Source: Cobetia sp. L2A1
GTDB taxonomy: Bacteria > Pseudomonadota > Gammaproteobacteria > Pseudomonadales > Halomonadaceae
Direction of reading: 5' to 3'
NCBI RefSeq assembly: GCF_009796845.1
Contig: NZ_CP047025.1
Coordinates: 2,666,001 to 2,730,000, forward strand
DNA: 64,000 bases
Within the stretch, counting starts at the first letter, position 1. Each line of letters begins with the position of its first letter. The position numbers and the translations under genes were made by a program. Below, in pieces: positions 34,176-43,412 of this stretch. Below the pieces are notes generated by a model that saw only the letters and a program-made list of their open reading frames with translations, had not been told where the DNA came from and ran no database searches.

Positions 34176-36907
34176 CGACCTCCCCCACCTCCATCGTCGC
34201 GACGCTTGACGGTGTCAGTCATCGCTACAAGTCGACCAGCGCCCTGGAGAATATCTCGCTGACAATCCCTGCCGCTCGGATGGTCGGCGTGATTGGCCCT
34301 GATGGCGTAGGCAAGTCCACGTTACTGGGGTTGATTGCCGGGGTGCGGCGTATACAGACCGGGGAAGTTTCCGTGCTCGGGGGAGCGATGAGCGACGCAA
34401 GGCATCGCGCGGCAACCTATGCCCGCATTGCCTATATGCCCCAGGGCCTGGGACGCAATCTCTATCAGACACTATCCGTCTACGAGAATGTCGATTTCTT
34501 CGGTCGCCTCTATGGCCAGTCGAGGGCTGAACGCGTAACGCGCATCGAACTGCTGCTCAAGAGCACGGGGCTTGCATCATTCTCTGGCCGCCCCGCGGGC
34601 AAGCTCTCCGGCGGCATGAAGCAGAAACTCGCGTTGTGCTGCGCGCTGATCCACGACCCGGATCTACTCATCCTCGACGAACCGACTACGGGTGTCGATC
34701 CACTGTCACGGCAGCAGTTCTGGCAATTGATCGAGCGCATCCGTCAACACCGCCCCACGATGAGCGTGATCACCGCCACGGCGTACATGTCAGAGGCTGA
34801 GCGTTTCGATCAGCTGATCGCCATGAATGCCGGCGCTATCCTGGCGGAAGGGACGCCGGAGGCATTGAAGTCCCAAACCGCGACTGAAACATTGGAAGCC
34901 GCCTTCATTGCGCTGTTGCCGCAAGAGGATCGGCAGGGTCATCAGACCATCACACTGCCACCGCGCATGGTTCAAGAAGGCCCTCCCGCCATCGAGGCTG
35001 AAGGACTGACCATGCGATTCGGCAACTTCACCGCCGTCGATCACGTCAGCTTTCGCATTGAGGCCGGTGAGATATTCGGCTTTCTCGGCTCGAATGGCTG
35101 CGGCAAGACCACCACCATGAAGATACTCACCGGACTCTTGACCGCCAGCGACGGCACTGCCCAGTTGATGGGCAAGCCTCTCGGCACCGATTCCATGGCC
35201 ATCCGCCGCCGCGTGGGCTACATGTCGCAATCCTTTTCGCTTTATTCAGAGCTGTCGGTGCGCCGTAACCTGGTACTGCATGCCGACCTCTTTCACCTGC
35301 CCAAGGCGCAGCGGGAGCCTCGGGTAGCAGAGCTGATAGAACGCTTTGATCTTGCTGCGGTGTCGGAGTCGACGCCCGACAACCTGCCACTCGGTGTTCG
35401 CCAGCGCCTCCAGCTTGCCGTGGCGGTACTGCACGCTCCTGAGCTATTGATCCTCGACGAGCCAACCTCCGGGGTCGACCCCATCGCTCGCGACGCTTTC
35501 TGGGCGCTGCTGATCGAGCTGTCACGCAAGGACGGGGTGACGATCTTCATCTCCACCCACTTCATGAACGAAGCCGAGCGCTGTGACCGCATCTCGTTGA
35601 TGCACGCGGGCAAGGTGTTGGCCCAGGGCGTACCCGATGATCTGCGTCGTCAACGTGACGCGGCAACTCTCGATGACGCCTTCATTACCTACTTGCGGGA
35701 AGCCGGAGCAGAAGACACTGCTGCCCCCGTCTCACTGGAGTTTGCAGCGGCGGGGGGGCAAGCAGAGCACCGCATGGGCTGGTTCTCACTCGCTCGGACA
35801 TGGGCCTTCGCCAGACGCGAGGCGATGGAGATCCTGCGCGACCCCATTCGTCTGGTATTTGCGTTGTTCGGCCCTCTCATATTGATGGTCGCGATGGGCT
35901 ACGGCATTACCTTCGACGTCGAGAATCTGTCCTACGCAGCCCTCGACCAGGACCAATCACGTGAAAGCCGAATGTTTCTCGATGCAATGGCGAGTTCGCG
36001 CTATTTCGATGAGCGATCTCCGCTTGCCGACTTCACCGAACTTGATCGACGCATGAAGTCCGGGGATATCTCGCTTGCCGTGGTGATGCCGCCCGATTAC
36101 GGACGAGACCTGCTATCAGGACGAACCCCGCAGATCGGCGCCTGGCTGGATGGCTCAAACACTACCCGTGCAGAAACCGGTCGAGGATATGTGCAAGGGG
36201 TGTTGTCCACTCATCTGAGCGATCTTGTCATGCGCGAGGGCGGGAATGCCGTGAGTGTCTATCCGGCTAGCATCGCCCCCCGGCTGCGCTACAACCAGGC
36301 TTTCCTGTCTCGGCATGCAATCCCACCGGGTGTCTTGATGATGCTGTTGATCATGATTCCGGCCATGCTCACGGCGCTCAGTGTCGTGCGCGAGAAGGAA
36401 ATGGGCTCGATCCTCAATCTCTATGCGGCCCCGGTACACAAGATTGAATTCCTGCTCGGCAAGCAGCTGCCCTATATCGGCATTGCCATGGTCAGCTTCG
36501 TCAGTCTCGTGGTGCTGATGCTGACACTGTTCGGCTTGGGCATACCGGGAAGCCTCCTTGCGCTTGTCAGCGGCGCGCTGCTGTTTACCACGGCAGCCAC
36601 CGCCTTCGGCCTGGTGGTCTCGAGCTTCGTGGGCTCACAGATCGCCGCGATCTTCGCCACCGCCATCATCGTCATGATCCCCACCGTCAATTTCTCGGGG
36701 ATGATGTATCCCGTCTCGACCCTTGAGGGAGGGGCGGCGTTCATCGGTAGGGCTTTTCCAGCACTCTATTTTCAGCAGATCAGCGCAGGTGTCTTCAACA
36801 AGGGACTCGACTTGCGAGTGCTGTACCCCGATCACCTGGCGCTCGGCGGATTCTGCTTGCTCTTCTGGATGGCGGCCACCGCATTGCTGAAAAAGCAGGA
36901 GGCATGA
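34172..36907 (+). CDS. rbbA: ABC exporter: tandem ATPase domains fused to a permease (RbbA-like)
   Basis: A 911-residue fusion. NBD1 (about 8-230) has Walker A GPDGVGKST, signature LSGGMKQK and Walker B LLILDEPTTGVDP. NBD2 (about 275-495) has GSNGCGKTT and LLILDEPTSGVDP. An ABC-2-type membrane domain follows (first helix about 565, the rest after 710). NBD1 lacks the switch histidine (TATAYM in place of STHFM), and NBD2 has LPLGVRQR instead of LSGGxxQR. My recollection is that E. coli RbbA also has ATAYMEEAERF, so these may be family traits. RbbA was described as ribosome-associated in E. coli, but an export role fits this operon. Both gene ends overlap neighbours by ATGA. Confidence 0.88.
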   Translation: MTTSPTSIVATLDGVSHRYKSTSALENISLTIPAARMVGVIGPDGVGKSTLLGLIAGVRRIQTGEVSVLGGAMSDARHRAATYARIAYMPQGLGRNLYQTLSVYENVDFFGRLYGQSRAERVTRIELLLKSTGLASFSGRPAGKLSGGMKQKLALCCALIHDPDLLILDEPTTGVDPLSRQQFWQLIERIRQHRPTMSVITATAYMSEAERFDQLIAMNAGAILAEGTPEALKSQTATETLEAAFIALLPQEDRQGHQTITLPPRMVQEGPPAIEAEGLTMRFGNFTAVDHVSFRIEAGEIFGFLGSNGCGKTTTMKILTGLLTASDGTAQLMGKPLGTDSMAIRRRVGYMSQSFSLYSELSVRRNLVLHADLFHLPKAQREPRVAELIERFDLAAVSESTPDNLPLGVRQRLQLAVAVLHAPELLILDEPTSGVDPIARDAFWALLIELSRKDGVTIFISTHFMNEAERCDRISLMHAGKVLAQGVPDDLRRQRDAATLDDAFITYLREAGAEDTAAPVSLEFAAAGGQAEHRMGWFSLARTWAFARREAMEILRDPIRLVFALFGPLILMVAMGYGITFDVENLSYAALDQDQSRESRMFLDAMASSRYFDERSPLADFTELDRRMKSGDISLAVVMPPDYGRDLLSGRTPQIGAWLDGSNTTRAETGRGYVQGVLSTHLSDLVMREGGNAVSVYPASIAPRLRYNQAFLSRHAIPPGVLMMLLIMIPAMLTALSVVREKEMGSILNLYAAPVHKIEFLLGKQLPYIGIAMVSFVSLVVLMLTLFGLGIPGSLLALVSGALLFTTAATAFGLVVSSFVGSQIAAIFATAIIVMIPTVNFSGMMYPVSTLEGGAAFIGRAFPALYFQQISAGVFNKGLDLRVLYPDHLALGGFCLLFWMAATALLKKQEA

Positions 36908-38031
36908 TGCGCTGGATCACGAATATCTATCGCCTGGGCATCAAGGAACTGTTCAGTCTATTGCGTGACCCCGTGCTGATGGGGCTGATTCTCTACACGT
37001 TCACCGTTGCGATCTATACCGTCGCCAATGGCGTGAAGACCGAGCTCAACAATGCATCGATCGCCATCGTGGATGAAGATCGCTCAGTGCTCTCCTCCAC
37101 TCTCACTGGCGCGTTTCTGCCGCCCTATTTCAAACCACCGGCCGTCATCGCGCCATCCGCCGTCGATCCGGGCATGGATACCGGGCGCTATACCTTTGTG
37201 CTGGATATTCCTCCAAGTTTCGAGGCAGACGTACTGGCGGGTCGATATCCCGTGATCCAGCTCAATGTTGATGCCACGGCGATGGCGATCGCCGGCAATG
37301 GTGCCAACTACATCACCAGCATCCTCGACACCGAGCTGTTGAAGTTCGTCAGTCGCGACGGAGGGGACACGGCACTAGCCGTCGATCTGCGTATTCGCGC
37401 GAAATACAACCCGAATCTTGACTCGACCTGGTTCATGGCGGTGATGCAGATCATCAACAACCTGACCATCCTGGCGATCGTGCTGGGCGGGGCCGCGGTC
37501 ATCCGCGAGCGTGAGCATGGCACCCTCGAACACCTGCTGGTCATGCCGGTGACCGTCAGCGAAATCATGCTTGCCAAGATCTGGGCCAACGGACTGGTGA
37601 TCGTGGTCGCGGCGATCCTTTCGCTGCAGATCGTGGTGCAAGGCTTGCTGGGCATCCCCATTCTCGGTTCGCTCGTGCTCTTTTCACTGGGGGCTGCGGT
37701 CTATCTTTTCGCCGTGACCGCCATGGGGATCACTCTCGCGACCGTGGCAACCACAATGCCTCAATTCGGCCTGTTGTCGATTCCCGTCTTCGTCGTGATG
37801 AATCTGCTCTCCGGTGGCATCACACCGCTTGAGAGCATGCCGCCAGCACTTCAGACCATGGTGCAGGTACTACCTTCGACGCACTTCATCACGTTCGCCC
37901 AGGCAGTCCTGTACCGTGGCGCGGGTCTCGACATCGTGTGGCCGCAATTGCTGGCAACGGCGGTAATCGGCATGGCCTTCCTGACCTTTGCGCTAGTGAG
38001 ATTCAGAGCGACCCTGGCCGCCGTGAGATAG
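36904..38031 (+). CDS. yhhJ: ABC-2 type permease (YhhJ-like)
   Basis: A 375-residue permease with one N-terminal helix (LMGLILYTFTVAIYT), a large extracytoplasmic domain (about 50-170) and five C-terminal helices. It contains the ABC-2 landmark VIREREHGTLEHLLVMPVT. It overlaps the preceding gene by four bases and completes the three-gene exporter. The cargo is unknown; related YbhFSR-type systems move drugs or cations. Confidence 0.88.
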   Translation: MMRWITNIYRLGIKELFSLLRDPVLMGLILYTFTVAIYTVANGVKTELNNASIAIVDEDRSVLSSTLTGAFLPPYFKPPAVIAPSAVDPGMDTGRYTFVLDIPPSFEADVLAGRYPVIQLNVDATAMAIAGNGANYITSILDTELLKFVSRDGGDTALAVDLRIRAKYNPNLDSTWFMAVMQIINNLTILAIVLGGAAVIREREHGTLEHLLVMPVTVSEIMLAKIWANGLVIVVAAILSLQIVVQGLLGIPILGSLVLFSLGAAVYLFAVTAMGITLATVATTMPQFGLLSIPVFVVMNLLSGGITPLESMPPALQTMVQVLPSTHFITFAQAVLYRGAGLDIVWPQLLATAVIGMAFLTFALVRFRATLAAVR

Positions 38032-38042
38032 CGACCGAGGCA

Positions 38043-39161
38043 TCAGCTGCACAGCAATCCACTGGCCACGATCCTCGCGACGGTACCCTTGCCGATGCCA
38101 CTGATACGCGTCAGCTGGTTCGATGACGCCCAGGGGCGGTGATCGATGATATCGGCTGCGCGGGAGGGACCGATGTTAGGTAACCGTCCCAGTTGATCGG
38201 TGTTCGCGGTATTGAGATCAATGCAGGCATTGGCTGACGGACGGGCCGGCGATGACGTGGAAGCATTGGCGGCCACCTGTCGAACACCATTGGACGGCAA
38301 CATGGCCAACGACCCGCCTTCCAGCATCATATAGATCGGCGCGTGATCCGAGACATCTGCACGCGCAGCCTTGTGGGAGATGCCGAGATACTCCGGGAAG
38401 CGGAAGATACCGCCGCTGACCTGTGGCCACTCATCGGGCACGAACCAGATGTTGTCGTAGAGACTCGCATAGCGCCCATCGGCAGTGGAGAGCGTTGTCG
38501 CCCCTTTCGTGATGAGCGGGCGCAGACCCAGCGCACGCAAGTCGCTCCAGGCCGCTTCATCCGGTGCCATGTTGAAGTCGCCCATGATGAGCGTCGGACT
38601 GCCGGGCGAGATTTCCTTCATCAGGTCATAGATGTCGGCCAGTGCACGAATTTCCGGCGAGCGATCTGCCTTGTTGTCGCCATAGATGATATGCACATTG
38701 GCGGCGCTGAAAGTCTTGCCGGTGGCCTTCTCGACGAAGGACGCGAGCAACGGCTCACGCGAGAACACATCCTGCGGATCGAGATAGACGGTCGCACCGC
38801 CCTGATAGCTGATGGTCTTGTCGCGATACAGGTAGGCGTAGCGTTCGGTATAGGTACTGCGCCCGACGGCGTGGCTGACGAGGCTATCCCACTCATCGCC
38901 CGTCAGCGCTTCAAGCCGGTGCTCAAGCTCTGAGATGACCTCTTCCTTCATCACTTCCTGCAGGCCGATGAGGTCCATGTGCTGCGCGACGGCGGCCACG
39001 TCTTCCAGATGCTTGCCGTTGTTCCACCCGGCATGTTTCAGATTCCAGCTGGCGATGACGGCATCCGCCTGACTCATCCCCGACACACTTGAGACGACTA
39101 CCAGCAAGAGTGCCTTGCCAATACGCTTCCACCACGACCCACTGTTATCTGTGTATGACAC
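38043..39161 (-). CDS. Exported endonuclease/exonuclease/phosphatase-fold protein with C-terminal HhH domain
   Basis: A 372-residue fusion. An N-terminal hydrophobic segment (ALLLVVVSSVSGMSQADA) suggests export. Residues about 35-280 are a DNase-I-like EEP domain with Glu69 (IGLQEVM), the IMGDFNM motif and SDHAPIY. A low-complexity linker (ASTSSPARPSANA) leads to a ComEA-like helix-hairpin-helix (IDLNTANTDQLGRLPNIGPSRA, about 317-372). The combination suggests an exported nuclease that grips DNA through the HhH. The start is GTG at 39161 with CAGGGAT upstream. It is convergent with the exporter operon, 11 bp apart, and unrelated to it. Confidence 0.85.
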   Translation of the reverse strand: MSYTDNSGSWWKRIGKALLLVVVSSVSGMSQADAVIASWNLKHAGWNNGKHLEDVAAVAQHMDLIGLQEVMKEEVISELEHRLEALTGDEWDSLVSHAVGRSTYTERYAYLYRDKTISYQGGATVYLDPQDVFSREPLLASFVEKATGKTFSAANVHIIYGDNKADRSPEIRALADIYDLMKEISPGSPTLIMGDFNMAPDEAAWSDLRALGLRPLITKGATTLSTADGRYASLYDNIWFVPDEWPQVSGGIFRFPEYLGISHKAARADVSDHAPIYMMLEGGSLAMLPSNGVRQVAANASTSSPARPSANACIDLNTANTDQLGRLPNIGPSRAADIIDHRPWASSNQLTRISGIGKGTVARIVASGLLCS

Positions 39162-39191
39162 GCAATATCCCTGACGACGACTCGGCCCATG

Positions 39192-39214
39192 AAAATACTA
39201 ACCGGCTGTATTTT
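39192..39214. repeat. Short inverted repeat upstream of the nuclease gene
   Basis: AAAATAC-N9-GTATTTT, close to the nuclease start and in its probable promoter region. It could be an operator; there is no further support. Confidence 0.35.
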
Positions 39215-39416
39215 ATGAGTTTATCGCCGTAGTTTATAGCACAAGGATATTATTGATTACCGCATGCGCAGATTGCGGCCGGGAACGCGTCAGTGCGTGA
39301 AAAGAGCCGCTTGTACAGGAGCCGTCGCTTGACCTTCATCGGCAGGCGTCTACCCTCCTGCGTCAACTCGATCTACCTCCTCATCTGCAACGTGTCTCAC
39401 GTCAACGCGAGCTTTC

Positions 39417-40244
39417 ATGATCACTTCGTCATCCGCCTCTCCTGCACGCCAGTTGGCCTCCCTGCGTCGGACATCCCCGCTGGTACACAACATCACCAAC
39501 CATGTCGCCATGACACCCATCGCCAACACCCTATTGGCGATCGGTGCCTCACCACTGATGGCTCACGCATTGGAGGAAATGCAGGACATCGTGGGGATCG
39601 CCGATGCCCTGTGCATCAATATCGGCACCCTTTCCGGCCCCTGGATAGACGCCATGCATCTGGCGGCTCATACCGCACATCTGGCCGGCAAGCCCTGGGT
39701 GCTCGACCCTGTTGGCGTCGGCGCCTCTGCGCTACGCCAGCAGACCTGCCGCGCACTGCTCGCCTATCAACCCAGCGTGATTCGAGGTAATGCCTCTGAA
39801 ATACTGGCACTGGCGGGTGAAGCCAGTCAGAGTCGCGGCGTTGACAGTGGTGATGACGCACGGGAGGCTTGCGATCGTGCCACACAGGCGGCTCACGCGC
39901 TTGCCAGACAGCACGACTGCGTGGTGGCGATGACGGGCGCAGTGGATGTCGTCACCGATGGCCGGCGGATGATCCGCATCACGGGAGGCCACCCACTGAT
40001 GGGCCGCGTGACGGCGATGGGCTGTGCGCTGAGCAGTGTGGTGGCTGCCTTCATCGCCGCCAATGATGCATCATTGAGTGCCACCGCTACGGCGCTGGCC
40101 TGTTACGCTTGTGCAGGAGAGCACGCCGGCCGCATTGCCGCGGGACCGGGCAGTTTTGTGGGCGTGTTCATGGACACGCTTTACGCTCTTGATGGCGAAA
40201 CAGCCGCACTTGAAACGCGCATGGAGATAACCAATGTCGCTTGA
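39417..40244 (+). CDS. thiM: Hydroxyethylthiazole kinase
   Basis: A 275-residue ThiM that phosphorylates 4-methyl-5-hydroxyethylthiazole for thiamine salvage. Signatures include PLVHNITNHVAMTPIANTLLAIGASPLMAHA near the start, WVLDPVGVGAS, VIRGNASEILALAG and the C-terminal GCALSSVVAAFIA. It overlaps thiE by 11 nt, so the two are coupled. No TPP riboswitch was recognised in the 255 bp upstream. The Shine-Dalgarno sequence is weak. Confidence 0.95.
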   Translation: MITSSSASPARQLASLRRTSPLVHNITNHVAMTPIANTLLAIGASPLMAHALEEMQDIVGIADALCINIGTLSGPWIDAMHLAAHTAHLAGKPWVLDPVGVGASALRQQTCRALLAYQPSVIRGNASEILALAGEASQSRGVDSGDDAREACDRATQAAHALARQHDCVVAMTGAVDVVTDGRRMIRITGGHPLMGRVTAMGCALSSVVAAFIAANDASLSATATALACYACAGEHAGRIAAGPGSFVGVFMDTLYALDGETAALETRMEITNVA

Positions 40245-40857
40245 TCTATCCCTTTATCTGGTCACGGACCCCGCACTGTGTGCCCGACGTGGGCTGGAAG
40301 CTACCGTGATGGCCGCGGTACGTGGCGGCGTCAGTGTCGTGCAGCTGCGTGACAAGCATGTCAGCGATGCCGAGATGATCGTGCAGGCCAAGCGACTGAA
40401 GGCACTGCTGGACGAGTATGAGGTTCCGCTGATCATCAATGACCGTCTTGAGGTCGCGCTGGCCAGTGGCGCCGATGGCCTGCACATCGGCCAGGGAGAT
40501 GGTGACCCCGCTGAAGCACGCCGTGTACTGGGCGATGATGCGCTGATCGGCCTGTCCGTCCAGACGCTTGAACAGCTGGCACAGGTCGATGTCGAGCATC
40601 TCGACTATCTGGGCCTGGGGCCGGTATTCGCCACCCCGACCAAGCCTGATCATGCGGCCCCATTGGGCCTTGAGGGTCTCGCACGACTGGTACGTGCAAG
40701 CCCCCTTCCCACTGTCGCGATCGGGGGTCTGACACTGATCAATGCACGCGAAGTGATGGCATCGGGCACTGACGGACTCGCCGTCGTGTCAGCCCTGTGC
40801 ACGGCGGCTGATCCGGCGATGGCCGCTCAGGAGTTCCTCGCGCAGTACCCGTTCTGA
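40234..40857 (+). CDS. thiE: Thiamine-phosphate synthase
   Basis: A 207-residue TIM-barrel ThiE that joins HMP pyrophosphate and thiazole phosphate to thiamine phosphate. Landmarks are VVQLRDKHVSDAEM, LIINDRLEVALASGADGLHIGQGD, YLGLGPVFATPTKPDHA and VAIGGLTLINA. It follows thiM with overlapping ends, giving a salvage pair. Confidence 0.96.
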   Translation: MSLDLSLYLVTDPALCARRGLEATVMAAVRGGVSVVQLRDKHVSDAEMIVQAKRLKALLDEYEVPLIINDRLEVALASGADGLHIGQGDGDPAEARRVLGDDALIGLSVQTLEQLAQVDVEHLDYLGLGPVFATPTKPDHAAPLGLEGLARLVRASPLPTVAIGGLTLINAREVMASGTDGLAVVSALCTAADPAMAAQEFLAQYPF

Positions 40858-40863
40858 GTCTTT

Positions 40864-40887
40864 GCCTGAACGCCTGAACGCCTGAAC
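40864..40887 (+). repeat. Three tandem copies of an 8-bp repeat
   Basis: GCCTGAAC is repeated three times exactly, immediately after the thiE stop. Confidence 0.75.
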
Positions 40888-40916
40888 AAGGCATTCCAGC
40901 CACGGCCATGTAGACA

Positions 40917-40956
40917 CGACAACGCCCGCCATGGATAGCCATGGCGGGCGTTGTCG
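40917..40956. terminator. Long hairpin between convergent thiE and permease genes
   Basis: A perfect 18-bp stem (40917-40934 with 40939-40956) with loop ATAG. Neither strand shows a clean U-tract, but its position between convergent genes supports bidirectional termination. Confidence 0.7.
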
Positions 40957-40986
40957 TTGGTGCTTGAGCGCATCAATGTGTGCGTA

Positions 40987-42408
40987 TCAGCTGGCCGACA
41001 GATCACTCTCGGCATTCGCGACCAGTGCGAACTCTTCCTCAGCAGATTTCGCCACCAGATGATGCCGGCTGACCAGCGCGTAATAGCCGATGCCGACGAT
41101 GAACAGCAGCACGGTGTAATTGAAGGCACGGGGGTCAAAGGCATAGACCCCCGTCAGCGCGACCAGTGACAGCAGCAACGCAATCGACGACGTCACGATG
41201 CCCCCTGGTGTGCGGTACGGACGCGCCAGTTCCGGCTGACGAAGACGCAGCAGGATATGGCTAGCCGCCATCAAGGCATAGGAGACGGTGGCCCCGACGA
41301 CCGCCATGCCCAGGATGAGATCACCTTCACCGGTCAACGAGACCAGGAACCCGAAGATGCCCGGCACGATCAAGGCCCAGGTCGGTGCCTTGCGCGCACT
41401 GGTAAGCGAGAGCGTCTTGGGCAGATAACCGGCGCGCGACAGCGCGAATACCAGACGGCTATAGCCATAGATGATCGAGAAGAACGACGCGACCAGTCCT
41501 GCCAGGGCCAACACATTGACCAGCGTGGCCAACCCATGACTGCCAGTGGCATTCAGCGCATCGACCAACGGCACGGCACTGGCCTCCATTGCTTCAGCAC
41601 CCGCAGCCCCCGCCAGCAGGAAGACGACCAGCACCGCCGTGAACATCAGGAAGATCATCGCGCCGATGATGCCACGCGGCACATCGCGTGCCGGATCACG
41701 TGACTCTTCTGCCGCCAGCGGTACGCCTTCCACCGCCAGGAACAGCCACATGCCGAACGGCAACGCTGCCCAGATGCCGTACCAGCCATTGGGCATGAAT
41801 TCGCTGGCACCCCAGGCATCGGTCGGGGCGATATCGAACAGACGACTACTGTCAAAGTCACCGATCAGTGCCACGGCGGTCGCGATGATGGCGAAGACTG
41901 CCAGCCCGCTGATCACCATCATGACCTTGAGCGCTTCGCCCACGCCTGCCAGGTGGATACCGATGAACACCACGTAGAAGATGGCGTAGACCAGCGGCCC
42001 ATTGATCCCCAGCAGTGATTCCACGGCACTGCCGATGAAGATCACGATAGCAGCGGGCGCCAGCGCATACTCGATCAATACCGCCAGCCCTGTCAGATAT
42101 CCCCCGAACGGCCCCATCACCTGACGCGCAAAGCTATAACCACCACCGGATACCGGAATGGCCGCCGACATCTCGGCCAGTGATAGCACCAGCGCCAGAT
42201 ACATCACGCCCATCAGTAGCGCCGCGATGGCGAAGCCACCCCAACCGGCTTCGGCGATCCCGAAATTCCAGCCTGCAAAATCACCGGAAATCACATAGGA
42301 CACACCCAGGCCTGCGAGCAGCACCCAGCCGGCGGTGCCCTTCTTGAGCTGACGCTTGGCCAGATAGTCCTGGTCCGTTGCCGCGTGTTGTGCAGAATCT
42401 TTTGTCAT
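40987..42408 (-). CDS. eat: Ethanolamine permease (APC superfamily)
   Basis: A 473-residue, 12-helix amino-acid/polyamine/organocation transporter. The opening LKKGTAGWVLLAGLGVSYVISGDFAGWNFGI and AEMSAAIPVSGGGYSFARQVMGP are typical of ethanolamine permeases. It lies downstream of eutC on the same strand, with about 100 bp between, and would import the substrate for EutBC. The symbol follows common usage for this transporter type. Confidence 0.88.
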   Translation of the reverse strand: MTKDSAQHAATDQDYLAKRQLKKGTAGWVLLAGLGVSYVISGDFAGWNFGIAEAGWGGFAIAALLMGVMYLALVLSLAEMSAAIPVSGGGYSFARQVMGPFGGYLTGLAVLIEYALAPAAIVIFIGSAVESLLGINGPLVYAIFYVVFIGIHLAGVGEALKVMMVISGLAVFAIIATAVALIGDFDSSRLFDIAPTDAWGASEFMPNGWYGIWAALPFGMWLFLAVEGVPLAAEESRDPARDVPRGIIGAMIFLMFTAVLVVFLLAGAAGAEAMEASAVPLVDALNATGSHGLATLVNVLALAGLVASFFSIIYGYSRLVFALSRAGYLPKTLSLTSARKAPTWALIVPGIFGFLVSLTGEGDLILGMAVVGATVSYALMAASHILLRLRQPELARPYRTPGGIVTSSIALLLSLVALTGVYAFDPRAFNYTVLLFIVGIGYYALVSRHHLVAKSAEEEFALVANAESDLSAS

Positions 42409-42509
42409 CGGGTCAACCTGATCTTATTGGACGTCATGAGAGGCATGACGTTCTTTTGTATTTAGAGTCTGTCGTATTGATACGTGCTTGCGCCTGCTGC
42501 CACTCGAGC

Positions 42510-43412
42510 TCACGACAACAGGAAATTCTGGATACCGCCGCCCTCTTCGAGTGCAGCACCTTGGCTTCTGTCCTTGAGACCGACGCCGGTGAGCCCGAGT
42601 CGACGTGCTTCGCTGAGCAAGTAATGCAGTCGCTGGCCAGCCAGGGTGAAATCAAGCCCGGCAGGACGCACATTCGAGATGCAGTTGCGGCTGGCATCGG
42701 TGAGACCGACATGCGGCTGCCAGGTGAGATAGAGCCCGAGACTATCGGGCGAACTGAGTCCAGGGCGCTCACCGACCATCACCAGCACGGCGCGGGCATT
42801 GAGCAATTCACCGACCTCATCGCCGATGGCGACGCGGCCCTGTTCCACCACCGTCAAGGGTGCCAATTGCCAGCCACGATGCGAGGTGTCGTCCTGCGTA
42901 CCGTCGTGTTCGACGTCGGGAGCAGCATCCTCGGCGAGAATCTTGAGCAACGCCTCGATGAACGGGGCGGCATTGTGCTGAACGGCCAGAGACGACAACC
43001 CGTCGACAATGACGATGGCCAAGTCGGTGGGTTCCGCTTTCAATGCCGTGAGAGTCTCCCTTGAGGCATCATCAAGGCGGCGACCATGATCAGGACGCTG
43101 CAGGTAGCATGTGCGGTCTTCAGCCCGACTGTGCAGGCGCTGAATGGCCGGCGCCCCCTTGAGGACCTCGAGACTGGAGAGCTCTTCGATCAAACGCTCC
43201 GTTTCCAGTGGCAGGTGCACGGCATCCTGCGCACGGGCATGCGCCAGCTGGAAGGCCAGGGATTCGTCCGTCGGCAGACTGATGCCAGCACGCCCCAATC
43301 CGATACGGGCATCCGTGAACTGACTCAGCTGACGCCAGGGATTGTGCGTGACGACCTCTTCATCACCGGGCGTCTCTTGCGTCTTCACATCAGGAGGTAT
43401 GGGGAGGCTCAT
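42510..43412 (-). CDS. eutC: Ethanolamine ammonia-lyase small subunit
   Basis: A 300-residue light chain of adenosylcobalamin-dependent ethanolamine ammonia-lyase, which makes acetaldehyde and ammonia. Recognised by NPWRQLSQFTDARIGLGRAGIS, DLAIVIVDGLSSLAVQ, VMVGERPGLSSPDSLGLYLTWQP and RNCISNVRPAGL. Its ATG overlaps the eutB stop (ATGA), which fits the 1:1 assembly of subunits. Confidence 0.95.
   Translation of the reverse strand: MSLPIPPDVKTQETPGDEEVVTHNPWRQLSQFTDARIGLGRAGISLPTDESLAFQLAHARAQDAVHLPLETERLIEELSSLEVLKGAPAIQRLHSRAEDRTCYLQRPDHGRRLDDASRETLTALKAEPTDLAIVIVDGLSSLAVQHNAAPFIEALLKILAEDAAPDVEHDGTQDDTSHRGWQLAPLTVVEQGRVAIGDEVGELLNARAVLVMVGERPGLSSPDSLGLYLTWQPHVGLTDASRNCISNVRPAGLDFTLAGQRLHYLLSEARRLGLTGVGLKDRSQGAALEEGGGIQNFLLS

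Noticed and set aside
39162..39416. TPP riboswitch before thiM
   Set aside because: I could not find the conserved CTGAGA and ACCTGA-type core in the 255 bp upstream.
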